Below, one piece after another: positions 33,915 through 43,098 of a stretch of DNA of 64,000 nt (position 1 is the first letter of the stretch; every line of letters starts with the position of its first letter). The translations under genes and the position numbers were made by a program. The stretch is from positions 1,922,001-1,986,000 of the forward strand of contig JAMXDE010000010.1 in assembly GCA_026770025.1 (NCBI GenBank), in the 5' to 3' direction. The stretch comes from Craspedostauros australis. Lineage: Eukaryota > Bacillariophyta > Bacillariophyceae > Mastogloiales > Achnanthaceae. A model generated the notes under the pieces. The model saw only the letters and a program-made list of their open reading frames with translations. It ran no database searches and had not been told where the DNA came from.

Positions 33915-36465
33915 ATGAGAATGTCAGCAAACACGACGATGAGAAAGGGGATGGTCCGACAATCACACATGCTACGAACGATGCAAGCTTGTACATCGAC
34001 CATCATGCTCGGGCTCGCCATCGCAGCAACAGGGACATGGTCCAATGGCTATGTCTCGGCCGCATCTGCATCTGTAGTCGCATCGGAACCATGGAACTCT
34101 CTTCAGCAACAACACCACCAGCAGCAACACGCTCAGCAACAACAACTACGACAACTGGCACAGCAAGATGTGAATGGAACAATCATGGCAAGTGCTGCCC
34201 CGACGCAAACAGGCACGCAATCAAAGTCAAGCTATCCTACCTCACTCCCAACCCAGCTGTCAGACGCACCGTCTGGCCAACCAACTCTCGGACCATCCCT
34301 GCCGACATCATCTTGCACGACAGACACCGCCGAATGCTGCGAGGACAGCGATTGCAGCACGAGCACCTTTGATGGCGTTGACAGCAACGGCCACATATGC
34401 TTGACTGAGCAATGCGTGCCTGCGACGGACCGATGTTTGCAATTTATGTTGGAATGGCAAGATGATGATGAGCTGTACGATCTCTTCGTCCGCACGCCGT
34501 CTGGTTCGGAACTGTGGCGCGCGAATCCCACCAACTTCGTGCCTGGATTTGTGTACGGTGTCGCCATTGGCACGTGGGAGCAGGCCTCCGCCAACATGCA
34601 GAGAGTCACCTTCATCGCTCCGCAGGCATCGTCGATTCCTCAAGCATGCGAAGTGGGCATGTACGAGTACTTCGTGATGGGATCGACCGTCGCTACAAGT
34701 TCATTGCAATCGGAATGGAATCTGCGCGTTCTGGAGAATAACAGCGTCGTGTTCAACCACACAGGCAATGGGCCGTCGAACATATTCGTGTACTCCGTCG
34801 CACCCGATGAATCGTCGGCACCATCCATCACCCCCACCGTCACCGACGAACACGCCGACATGGGCTCTGACTCCATGTGCGCCATCGACTCCACCAACTC
34901 AGCGCAGTGCTGCACCGATGTGGACTGTGCCGAAGGGCAGGCCTGCGCCAATCGCAACTGCGTGCAGATGGGATTCCCGCGTTTCACTCTGGCGTGGGTG
35001 GGAGATGGTAAGTGGATTGGACAAGATGTGTGAGGCCGACGATTTGCATGCCCTACTTGATTGTGTTGGACTGAGACATTCACGTATGGATTGCTGTCAT
35101 ACTGACAACTGTGCTGTACCCTACTTCTCACCCTCTCAAAAACAACTTTGCTTGCCATACACGTCCGCCATACCTACGAACGCAACGAGCAGATGACAAG
35201 GATCTGATCGTGAAAACGCCCCTCGGCACCTTCGTTTCATTCCAACAACCCTTTGATGCCTCCACCAATGGCAGACTCGAGGGCGACACCGCCCCAACTG
35301 CTTTTGGCCATCACGTGGAGAACATCTACTTCTCCATCAATTCAAATCCCACCGACTCTTCCACTTCAATTTCACCAGTGGCAATATCGGATACCGCAAC
35401 ATCGGTTGTTGAGTACCCGCCAGATGGAGCTTACGAATGCACGATCTTGACGAAGCAAGATGATAAGGCATGGACGCTCATCGTGGCATACAATGAAACC
35501 ATCAAACAAACAATAGAAGGCGTTGGCGATGATGTTGTCACCTACAATTTGCTCAGTGACAACGGGACACCCCTTCCAACTGTCGAAGAATCGCCCTCTG
35601 CAGCACCCACGGAGATGGTCACGATGCCGCCGACGCAAGCCTGCGATATGAATGGCAATGCAGATACGCAATGTTGTGTCACTTCGGATTGCACTGCAGA
35701 CGGCACCGTCTGCGCCAACCGCAATTGTGTCAAGACGGGCGCTTTCCGATTCACGCTGTCCTGGTTTGGAGATGGTAAGAGCGATGCCTTCGATGAATGG
35801 ATGAATTGATGAACGTACACACGTACGGCATGATATCGTGCATTGATTGCGCGCTATCTTCGAAACTCCATCGATTCTGACCATCGTCCATGCACCCTTC
35901 ACATTCTCACACATGGTCATGCCATACATTCACAATGCACAATGCATCATACACAACAGACGACAAAGACCTTCGGGTGTCAACACCGACGGGAGAGCTC
36001 ATTTTCTTCGACAACCCGTTGGATGAAGTCACGCAGGGTCAGCTGGAACAGGATGTAGCACCAACAACATTCGATCACCATGTGGAGAACATATATTTTC
36101 CCACCAAGCGGAGCATTCTACTGGGTGACTACGGATACGGCGTGTCGAGCAAAAGCGGCGATGGGCCATGGCAGATCGATGTCTTCGTGGATGGTGTGCT
36201 GCAGGCAACGCAACGTGGGCGCGGCAACTCCTTGGATTTCCGTTTCATGTTTGTTGGCAACCGAGACTCCGTCGGTGTTTCCAGCGTTTATGAACCTGAT
36301 TCCACTGCAACAGGGGAAGATCGGAACTCTCAGCCATCGTCGGCATCGTCGTTGTCGTCGTCGTCCTTCACATCATCGTTACGGATGTTTGCATCGACGC
36401 CCATGCAATGCCTGACTCGATCTGCTTTCGGTCTATTCACCACAATACTTGTACTGGTGCAATAA
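33915..36465 (+). CDS. Secreted, probably GPI-anchored protein with three YfaP/DUF2135-like repeats
   Basis: Exons 33915-35007, 35193-35774, 35960-36465 give 726 residues; donors GTAAGT and GTAAGA, acceptors GCAG and ACAG. Start choice is uncertain: in-frame ATGs at 33792, 33915 and 33939 all precede the signal sequence (STIMLGLAIAATGTW). A Gln/Ser/Thr stalk leads to three modules, each a Cys-rich linker (CCxxxDC...GxxCxNRxCV) plus a beta domain. The domains start at about residues 174, 355 and 549 (LQFMLEWQDDDELYDLFV, RFTLAWVGDGDDKDLIV, RFTLSWFGDGDDKDLRV) and continue HHVENIYF. This resembles bacterial YfaP/DUF2135 domains. The C-terminus is Ser-rich then hydrophobic (FGLFTTILVLVQ), fitting GPI anchoring. 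A cell-surface or frustule-associated binding role is inferred. Confidence 0.75.
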
Positions 36466-36691
36466 CAGTCATCAACGCTAGAGAGAGAGAGACTCAGCAG
36501 TAGCTATTCTACAAACAACAGATAATTCACAACACATGAATGAACATCAAGTGCATCGATTGGTTGACTTTTGTGATTGATTTTCATTGGAGGAAGTGCT
36601 TTCGCAGACTGCGAGAATCCGCTAGAGTACGTTACGAATGAGCCCATTCGATCTCAACTCAACCCAACTGAACTTAAGCACCGCACTACGT

Positions 36692-37921
36692 TTATGGCTG
36701 CTGATCAAAGTAGTTCAATCCCTTTTGGAATCGGTAGGTATCACGCTCGGCCTCGGCCGTTGCCGCACGCCAAGACTCCTGGTAATTGGCGACGGCCGGT
36801 GGCAGCGGCTTTCCAGACACGATGGCCTCGATGTCGTTCTTGATGTAGGTGGGCAGGTACTTGCGCGGGTAGCGGCGCAGCGGAACTCCCGTGCGGGCAT
36901 CGACGAGGAACTTCTCGAAGTTGCCTTCTATTCTGCCCAATCCGGCCGGAGTGCGGCAGTTCTTTTGCAACCATCTCCAGAAGGGATGGGCTCCCGTGCC
37001 GAGGAAGTTGACCTTGTCGGTGAGGATGGTGGCAGGGTTGATGCCGTATCCGTACTCCGATGCCAGCTTCAGACGGATCAACGCCGATGTGTCTGGTTCG
37101 TAATATCCCTGGTCGCTGGGGCTGAGCATGACGACGAATTCGCCGGAACGTCCGTATCTGCGTGTTGCAACCATTTCGTTCCATTTCATTTGGATGCATT
37201 TGTATTGGTGACATTTGATGAATTTGTGAGATTGCGCGACATTGCAGACTACACCCAATTCCGATTCAAATGAAGACAGCCAAACGTCCAGCCAAGCATA
37301 ACAACAAATGAACGTGGACGTAGAGTGCACGGAGTGAACACACAACCAGCATTGCCGCCCAACGCACGAAGAAGACACTCACTTGGACGCCAACGACATG
37401 AGCTCCGGAATATCCTTGCGAGCGATGGGATCATCCTGCTTCATGTTGACCACCAACACGGCCTTGACGCGTGCGAAGCCTTCCTCGTCGTACTCCTGTC
37501 GGATGAGCTCCTTGAGGGGAACATCACGGCCCTGCACAGGCACGCTGAAATCGTACATGGTGCGCGTATCATCCGTTTTGAATTGCGGCGTCGCGCTGCG
37601 TTCTCCTTCACGCGACGAGAGCTTGGAGGCACGTGCGGCGATGGAGGCGAAGGACTCGTCGTCGTCGGCCAATGCTGCGTTGGGTGCGATCATGGACAGG
37701 ATCCCGGCGGTTGCTGCGGACATGGTCGAGAGGAATGCGCGGCGGGGGAAGCCGTCGGATGCGGAGATGTCCTCATTGTTGGCATTGTCGTCTCCCTTGC
37801 TCTGCATCTGAAGCTGAAGCTGATTGGCACCGACCACATGCTGTCTCGAATGCATCGAAGCTGGGACGAACGCATTGGCTGATCCTGCCAAAAGGATCGG
37901 AATGAGGTTGAAGACCTTCAT
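36692..37921 (-). CDS. Thylakoid-lumen glutathione-peroxidase-like protein lacking the peroxidatic Cys/Sec
   Basis: Two exons (37921-37383, 37157-36692), 334 residues; donor GTGAGT, acceptor CGCAG. Targeting is tripartite. A signal peptide ends ANAFVPA (residues 15-21); a transit region follows; then a twin-arginine segment FPRRAFLSTMSAATAG (Arg60-61) with NAALA cleavage near 85, pointing to Tat export into the thylakoid lumen. The mature part follows the GPx fold: MYDFSVPVQGRDVPLKEL, VKAVLVVNM, then LTDKVNFLGTGAHPFWRWL and EGNFEKFLVD with RRYPRKYLPTYIKNDIEAI. Where GPx enzymes have VNVAS-x-Cys/Sec this protein has VNMKQDD (158-164), and the tetrad Trp before NF is Gly. Gln196 and Asn259 positions remain. 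The only Cys is 247. Classical peroxidase chemistry is therefore unlikely. Confidence 0.82.
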
Positions 37922-39084
37922 GATCACGATTCAGGAACTATCTCTGTTGGTCTCACTCTCTGTCTCTATTCCTCCACCGTTTGTATCAAGCGGTCTCTGA
38001 GTCTCGTCTTCAACAGATGTTCGCTACGGCAGCCGTTGCAGTATGGTTCGTTGCGTTCGCCCATCGGATCCCATTCTCCTTCGCCACCGCAATCAACGCC
38101 GCCATGGTGACCGTCATCGTCATCGTCGCCGCTGTTGTTGTCGTCGTCGTCGATCTTTTGTGCGGAATCGTTTCCAGTTGGAGCCAAATGACGTCAGCTG
38201 GAATCGGCATGTTGGTCGAATGAATCAAGAGTGAATGAAAGACACATCCATTCCCGTTTATGGTTCTGTGACGTGGATCACGGGTTCTCAATCTTGAATT
38301 GCCCCAAAACACGATCACAATTTGGTTCTTTCTTCTCTTTTTGTTCTTGGTGCTGCTTCAACAACCGCGGAACTGTTTGGCGCTTGTTGTTTGTTGTGTC
38401 AGCGATTGATGGTGATGTGTGGTTGGCGCTGCAGTGGTTGTCAATGTTATCATCGTCGGAATAGGTGAGCGTGTCAAACAATGACAAGAGCGATGTTCAC
38501 GACGTGTTGCCTCTCTGGGATTGATGTCATCCCGCATTACTTGAGGTGTGTGTACCTATCGGCAGAGTAGAGTGTGGATGCGTACTGTGCACACGCCTCC
38601 ACTCGCTCACCAATTTACTCGCATTCCTGATGTGATGATAAAACGAGACGGCCATGGCACAAAACAGAATCTGCGCAAGGAATCAGCAACGGTTTTGGGG
38701 AAGACAGCTGTCGCCACGCGGCTTCCGCGGAACGATTTCTGCGACATGTACCTGATTTATTGGGATACGTCACTGTTGCCTTCACACGTTGAGTCAGTGA
38801 CGACACGACACACAACTTCCACGGGAGGCTATTTGTGCCTCGTCGAAGTTGATGTGTTTGAAGCAATGTTGAGCACCGTATCTTCGTCTCGGTCACGATG
38901 TGCAATGATTCTGCACGCGAAAACGGAATTGGATACGATGACGATTGCGACGATGTTGATGGCGCAATGTGCGTGGCAAACGTTGATGGGCAGTGTGATC
39001 GTTCCTTCTGTTGCTGAGACTGGGAAGTTTGACCACGCGATGTGGAGGAATCCTATCCCCGAGAGAGTACTCTCAGAGTAACTT
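37922..39084. other. Intergenic region up to the copia insertion
   Basis: Open frames at 38231-38464 and 38548-39081 lack recognisable features and start at non-ATG codons or without context. The copia element landed at its end. No gene is supported. Confidence 0.45.
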
Positions 39085-39089
39085 CCACT
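39085..39089. other. Target-site duplication CCACT, left copy
   Basis: The five bases CCACT directly before the left LTR are repeated directly after the right LTR (44830-44834), as expected for copia integration. Confidence 0.93.
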
Positions 39090-39276
39090 TGTGCAGGTTT
39101 TTCACGTGACCGGAGGTGTTGGGGGGTGAAACCTGTCTGTTCTGAAAAATTATGACTGTGCGGAGCGGTCATTTGCTCAACGTGGATCCTACGCGTGGTT
39201 TGTGCGGTATCGTCTGTCCATCGACACTCATTGTTCGGATTCGGCCAGATTCGGGAATTGGCACTAAATCTGCACA
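39090..39276 (-). repeat. 3' LTR of the copia element
   Basis: 187 bp, starts TGTGCAGG and ends CTGCACA on the plus strand. The ends form short inverted repeats (TGTGCAG/CTGCACA). Confidence 0.95.
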
Positions 39277-39287
39277 CTCCCTCTTGT
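39277..39287 (-). other. Polypurine tract of the copia element
   Basis: Read on the minus strand, ACAAGAGGGAG directly precedes the 3' LTR, the expected site for plus-strand DNA priming. Confidence 0.8.
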
Positions 39288-39309
39288 CGGTGGCACGGGC
39301 GGACCGCGC

Positions 39310-42300
39310 TTACCATCCCAATAGTCGCAATCGCAGAGATTCGAATAACGGGCGTGCCAAGGGCTTGGTGAATATGTCAGCCATCTGGTCCAACGTGTCG
39401 ACCTTTTCGATGGTGATGAGCCCTTTGCTGACAGCTTCACGGAAGTGATGGTATTTGACATTGATGTGCTTGGTACGAGGACGCATTCTGGGTGCGTTGG
39501 CGAGTTCGAGGGCACCGGAGTTGTCCTCAAATGCTGTGCAGTGAACTGTTGGCGGCGAAGTGTCGAATGACGATATGTGTTGCTTCATTTCGTTGATGAG
39601 GTGTATCATGGGTATAACCTCCCGTAGAGCTTGGCTGAGAGCTACATACTCGGCTTCTGTGGTGCTGAGCGTAACTTCTGTTTGCAGTTTGGAGTTCCAT
39701 ATGATGGGGAATCCTGCGTACAGGACGACGTATCCAGTGCGACTTTTTGCCGTGTTGGGGTCGTTGTTGGCTTGTGCGAAGCCTCCTGCGAAATCTGCGT
39801 CAGCGTAGCAATGAATGGAGTCGTTGGTAGGTGAGATACGGAGTCCCTTATCCCGTGTGTGAGCGAGGTATCGTACAATCCGTTCGATGGCGTCTTCGTG
39901 TGACTTCATCGGATGAGCCATGAAGCGTGCGCATTGATGGACTGCGAAGCAGATGTCAGGTCTCGTCGATCGTGTGAGGAAGTTGAGCATCCCCACAACC
40001 GATCGATAATCGAATCGTCGAGTGGCAGCGGGGCCACCGGTGTCTTTGTGTAGGAGCGGTTTGACGGCTGGCGTCGAATAGGTTCGTCCTGGTGCATTAG
40101 GATCGATCTTGGCTGCTCGTATGATTCGGTCTATGAGTTGCGGTTGTGTGAGTGTGATGGTGTCATTGGTGCGTTGAATGTGAACGCCCAGGTATTCACT
40201 CATGTTGCCTTCGTCGGTTAGCGTAAACCGTGCCTTGAGGCGCTCGATGATGTCATCGATCTCGTGCTTGTGTGGGCCAATGATGATGGCGTCGTCAACG
40301 TACAGCAGAATGGATGTGTTGCCTTTGTAGAGAAGGCATTCGTCGACTTGGCTTTGTCGGAATCCATGCTGCATCAGGCCGTCAACCACATGCCGGTGCC
40401 ATACCAAAGCTGCTTGCTTGGTGCCGTACAGATTCTTCTTGAGCTTGAGAACGTGAGACCTGCTGTCTCCGTCCACGTTGCACCCCTGAGGTACTTGCAT
40501 GAAGATGTCGCATTCCACATCCGCTTGCGGGAACGCCAGAACGAAGTCGATTTGGCGAGTGTGCCAGCGCCGTTGGACGGCCATGGTGAGGAATGTCCGA
40601 ATGGTGGACCATTGCACGACTGGAGCAAATGTTTCCCAGTAGTTGACACCATATTGTTGCTCTCCTCCATGCACGCATAGCCGTGCTTTCCACTTGTAGA
40701 TTTCGCCGGTTGCGAGTCTGCGTTTGCGTTTGAATGACCAGACGGCTTTCAGGATCTTGTGCCCTTTTGGCACTTGATTGCGTTGCACGACCTCCCAATG
40801 TTGTCTGGACTGGTGGTCTTCGATCTCCTTGTGCATTGCCTCGATGAACTTGTCGCGGTCGTTCTGCTTCTGCATTTGCCCCCAGTACATGGTGTCATCG
40901 TCTGCGAGTGTTGCCGCGAATGACATGGGGTGCAGGTCGCCGGAGTTCATGTTGAGGATGTCAGATGCATGGAAGGATCGAGCTGTGTGCGTGTGGTATG
41001 ATTGGAGTTGGAGTGTAAGCTGGTTGGTCTCTGCACGTTCTGTTGCGGATGGAGCGGATCGCGATGCGTTCTGCGTGGCGATGGCGTGTGTAGGTGTAGC
41101 TCCCTCTGGAGGTGAGCTTGCTGGCTGTCTCGGAAGACTTTGCCTCGGAAGGCTGGACCTCGGAAGGTTGTGCCCCGGAAGGCTGGGCCTCGGAAGGTTG
41201 TGCCCCGGAAGGCTGGGCCCCGGAAGGCTGGGCCTCGGAAGGCTGTGCAACTTGTGCTGCATGTCAAGCTGGAATGGCTTGGCGTCAGGTGCAGCGTGTG
41301 TGGTCCCCGGAGGACGTGTGCTTGCGGAAAGCTGGTGCTGAACAGCATGTGTGATGCGTTCGGAGCGCATCTGCTGCGAGGGCTTGGCTGGTTCGTCGAT
41401 GTGCGTGAGACGCTGCCACTGTGATGCGCCAGGACGCATTAGCGGGTTGGTCTTGACTGTTTGGAACCTGTCGTCGAAGTTCAGATGGAACTGTGGCGAT
41501 ATGTACCCTGTGTCGATCTTGAGAACGATAGGCACGCTGCTCGCATGTTCAGCTGACATGCCAAGGAAGATGGCAATGTTGGCGCGGCTGCTCCATTTGG
41601 GAACCTGAGATCCCTGTTGGAGTGCGGCCTTGAGGATGTATACAGGGCATCCAAATGTGTGAAAGTGTTGCATTGAGGGTCGGACCTCGATCTGCGCGAA
41701 TCGCTGGAGTGGCGATATACCTCCCTCTCGAGCAGCGTTCCTTCGGATCTCGGAGGCGTAGCGCAGAGCATACGGCCACAGAGACGGATGAATGGCATCA
41801 TGCCAATGGTGCTGCGCATGCAAGAGCATTGAGCGAGCGGACTCTTGGAGGTCGCGGATGCGTCGCTCGGCGACGCCATTCTGATGATGAGCGTTGACTC
41901 CACAGAATGTGATGGTTTGATTGGCTGATGCGACAGCTGTGCGGAACAGCTGCTCAGCGAATCTGCCGTTGTCGGCGTGGTAGTGGTGTATGCGGACACC
42001 GAAGGAGTGAGCATAGCGCTCAAAAGCCTGCTTGGCTTGCAGTGTGTCGGCACCAGACTGGGTGAGCTGCAAGTGAACGTAGTCAATACCGGAGTATTGA
42101 TCAACGAACACTGTCGCGCATGTGTATCGCGACCAGGTGTGCGTGCCCTTTTGCTGCGGAAGCACCCCAGGTTGGCGAGAGACGATCTGATCGACTGACA
42201 CGATGTGCCCTGGGAATCGCGCTCGCTTGACGACGCGTGTGATGCGATTTGGCTTGCGCCGGCGGACGGCTTTGCCATAGATGCACCCAGAGCAGAGAGG

Positions 42301-43074
42301 GAACTCGGCCTTGGCCAAGTGCCGTGGTATGATTCCGTGTGATGCCATGTTGCGCAAGACACGGAAGGGAAGGTGCCCCAAGCGATGGTGCCACCGGAGT
42401 AGCTGTCCCTGTGCATCGGATGCACCAACAGGATGTGTTGCCGACTGATCGCGGACCAGTGTGTTGTTGTCTTGGAGAGGATCGGGCCTCAACTCGGCGA
42501 GCTTGGGGTCTTCATGAACCTCTATCATGTCGTCGGGGACATCGGTGATGTTGAGAAGTTCAGGATCGCTTGAAGGACTGGAGGTAGCGAGGAATGCTGG
42601 CGCATGTCGCTTGGCGTGGATGACGGACATCAGAGGCAGGTTGGTGCCAGGATGATGGTAGACAGTGACCTTGTGACGCGAGGAGCGCAGGACTGTGTGG
42701 TTGCCGTAGGTTGTGCAGGTACGCAAGTGCCTGCCGTGATGATCGCGGGGACCTTGGTCTGACCATTGCTGTGGACAGAACAATCGAATATGAAGCCGTG
42801 GCGCGTAGTAAGCGTTGGCTATCTTCATCCGCAGTGGCTGGCCGTCATCGTCGAGTATTGTCCAGGTTAGTGTGCCCTTGGATTGGATGGGGATGGACCC
42901 TCCAACTCCTTGTATGGCCATGCCGCGGACTGGCTGAAGATCGTTACTGAAGTCACCACGTTGTCCGGAGACTGTGGCCGACGTGCAGGTGTCGATTCCA
43001 ATTGGCACATCACCCATCTGATGCAATGTCGTCTGCATCGCGGAGATGCCTTGCAGTGCTGTGACTGATAACAT
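39310..43074 (-). CDS. pol: Copia Pol polyprotein (protease, integrase, reverse transcriptase, RNase H)
   Basis: 1,254 residues from the first ATG after the gag stop. Protease-like region: PIGIDTCTSATVSG, with Asp-Thr-Cys replacing the usual Asp-Ser-Gly. GAG-pre-integrase zinc site: His-His at LLRWHHRLGHLPFRVL, Cys-Cys at PLCSGCIYGKA. Integrase DDE: SVDQ, HADNGRF, NGVAERRIRD. A Pro/Leu-rich linker is encoded by the 15-bp repeats. Reverse transcriptase: LKAVWSFKRKR, ARLCVHGGEQ, QIDFVLAFPQADVE and the active site LLYVDDAIIIG. RNase H: HCYADADFAGG, LSTTEAEYVALS and HINVKYHHFRE. The ORF is uninterrupted to TGA-type closure near the 3' LTR, so the element appears competent. It lies in the same frame as gag, 24 bp beyond gag's stop. 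Confidence 0.95.
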   Translation of the reverse strand: MLSVTALQGISAMQTTLHQMGDVPIGIDTCTSATVSGQRGDFSNDLQPVRGMAIQGVGGSIPIQSKGTLTWTILDDDGQPLRMKIANAYYAPRLHIRLFCPQQWSDQGPRDHHGRHLRTCTTYGNHTVLRSSRHKVTVYHHPGTNLPLMSVIHAKRHAPAFLATSSPSSDPELLNITDVPDDMIEVHEDPKLAELRPDPLQDNNTLVRDQSATHPVGASDAQGQLLRWHHRLGHLPFRVLRNMASHGIIPRHLAKAEFPLCSGCIYGKAVRRRKPNRITRVVKRARFPGHIVSVDQIVSRQPGVLPQQKGTHTWSRYTCATVFVDQYSGIDYVHLQLTQSGADTLQAKQAFERYAHSFGVRIHHYHADNGRFAEQLFRTAVASANQTITFCGVNAHHQNGVAERRIRDLQESARSMLLHAQHHWHDAIHPSLWPYALRYASEIRRNAAREGGISPLQRFAQIEVRPSMQHFHTFGCPVYILKAALQQGSQVPKWSSRANIAIFLGMSAEHASSVPIVLKIDTGYISPQFHLNFDDRFQTVKTNPLMRPGASQWQRLTHIDEPAKPSQQMRSERITHAVQHQLSASTRPPGTTHAAPDAKPFQLDMQHKLHSLPRPSLPGPSLPGHNLPRPSLPGHNLPRSSLPRQSLPRQPASSPPEGATPTHAIATQNASRSAPSATERAETNQLTLQLQSYHTHTARSFHASDILNMNSGDLHPMSFAATLADDDTMYWGQMQKQNDRDKFIEAMHKEIEDHQSRQHWEVVQRNQVPKGHKILKAVWSFKRKRRLATGEIYKWKARLCVHGGEQQYGVNYWETFAPVVQWSTIRTFLTMAVQRRWHTRQIDFVLAFPQADVECDIFMQVPQGCNVDGDSRSHVLKLKKNLYGTKQAALVWHRHVVDGLMQHGFRQSQVDECLLYKGNTSILLYVDDAIIIGPHKHEIDDIIERLKARFTLTDEGNMSEYLGVHIQRTNDTITLTQPQLIDRIIRAAKIDPNAPGRTYSTPAVKPLLHKDTGGPAATRRFDYRSVVGMLNFLTRSTRPDICFAVHQCARFMAHPMKSHEDAIERIVRYLAHTRDKGLRISPTNDSIHCYADADFAGGFAQANNDPNTAKSRTGYVVLYAGFPIIWNSKLQTEVTLSTTEAEYVALSQALREVIPMIHLINEMKQHISSFDTSPPTVHCTAFEDNSGALELANAPRMRPRTKHINVKYHHFREAVSKGLITIEKVDTLDQMADIFTKPLARPLFESLRLRLLGW
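41131..41250 (-). repeat. 15-bp tandem repeat inside copia pol, eight copies
   Basis: Eight consecutive 15-bp units (plus strand CGGAAGGCTGGGCCT and variants) encode five-residue repeats of the type LPRPS, LPGPS and LPGHN in the integrase-reverse transcriptase linker. The length stays a multiple of three, so the frame is kept. Confidence 0.93.
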
Positions 43075-43098
43075 TGATTGGATGGGCGTGCCTTCATG

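Noticed and set aside
40778..41341. 187-codon plus-strand frame in the copia element
   Set aside because: Antisense of pol; length is explained by the 15-bp repeats.
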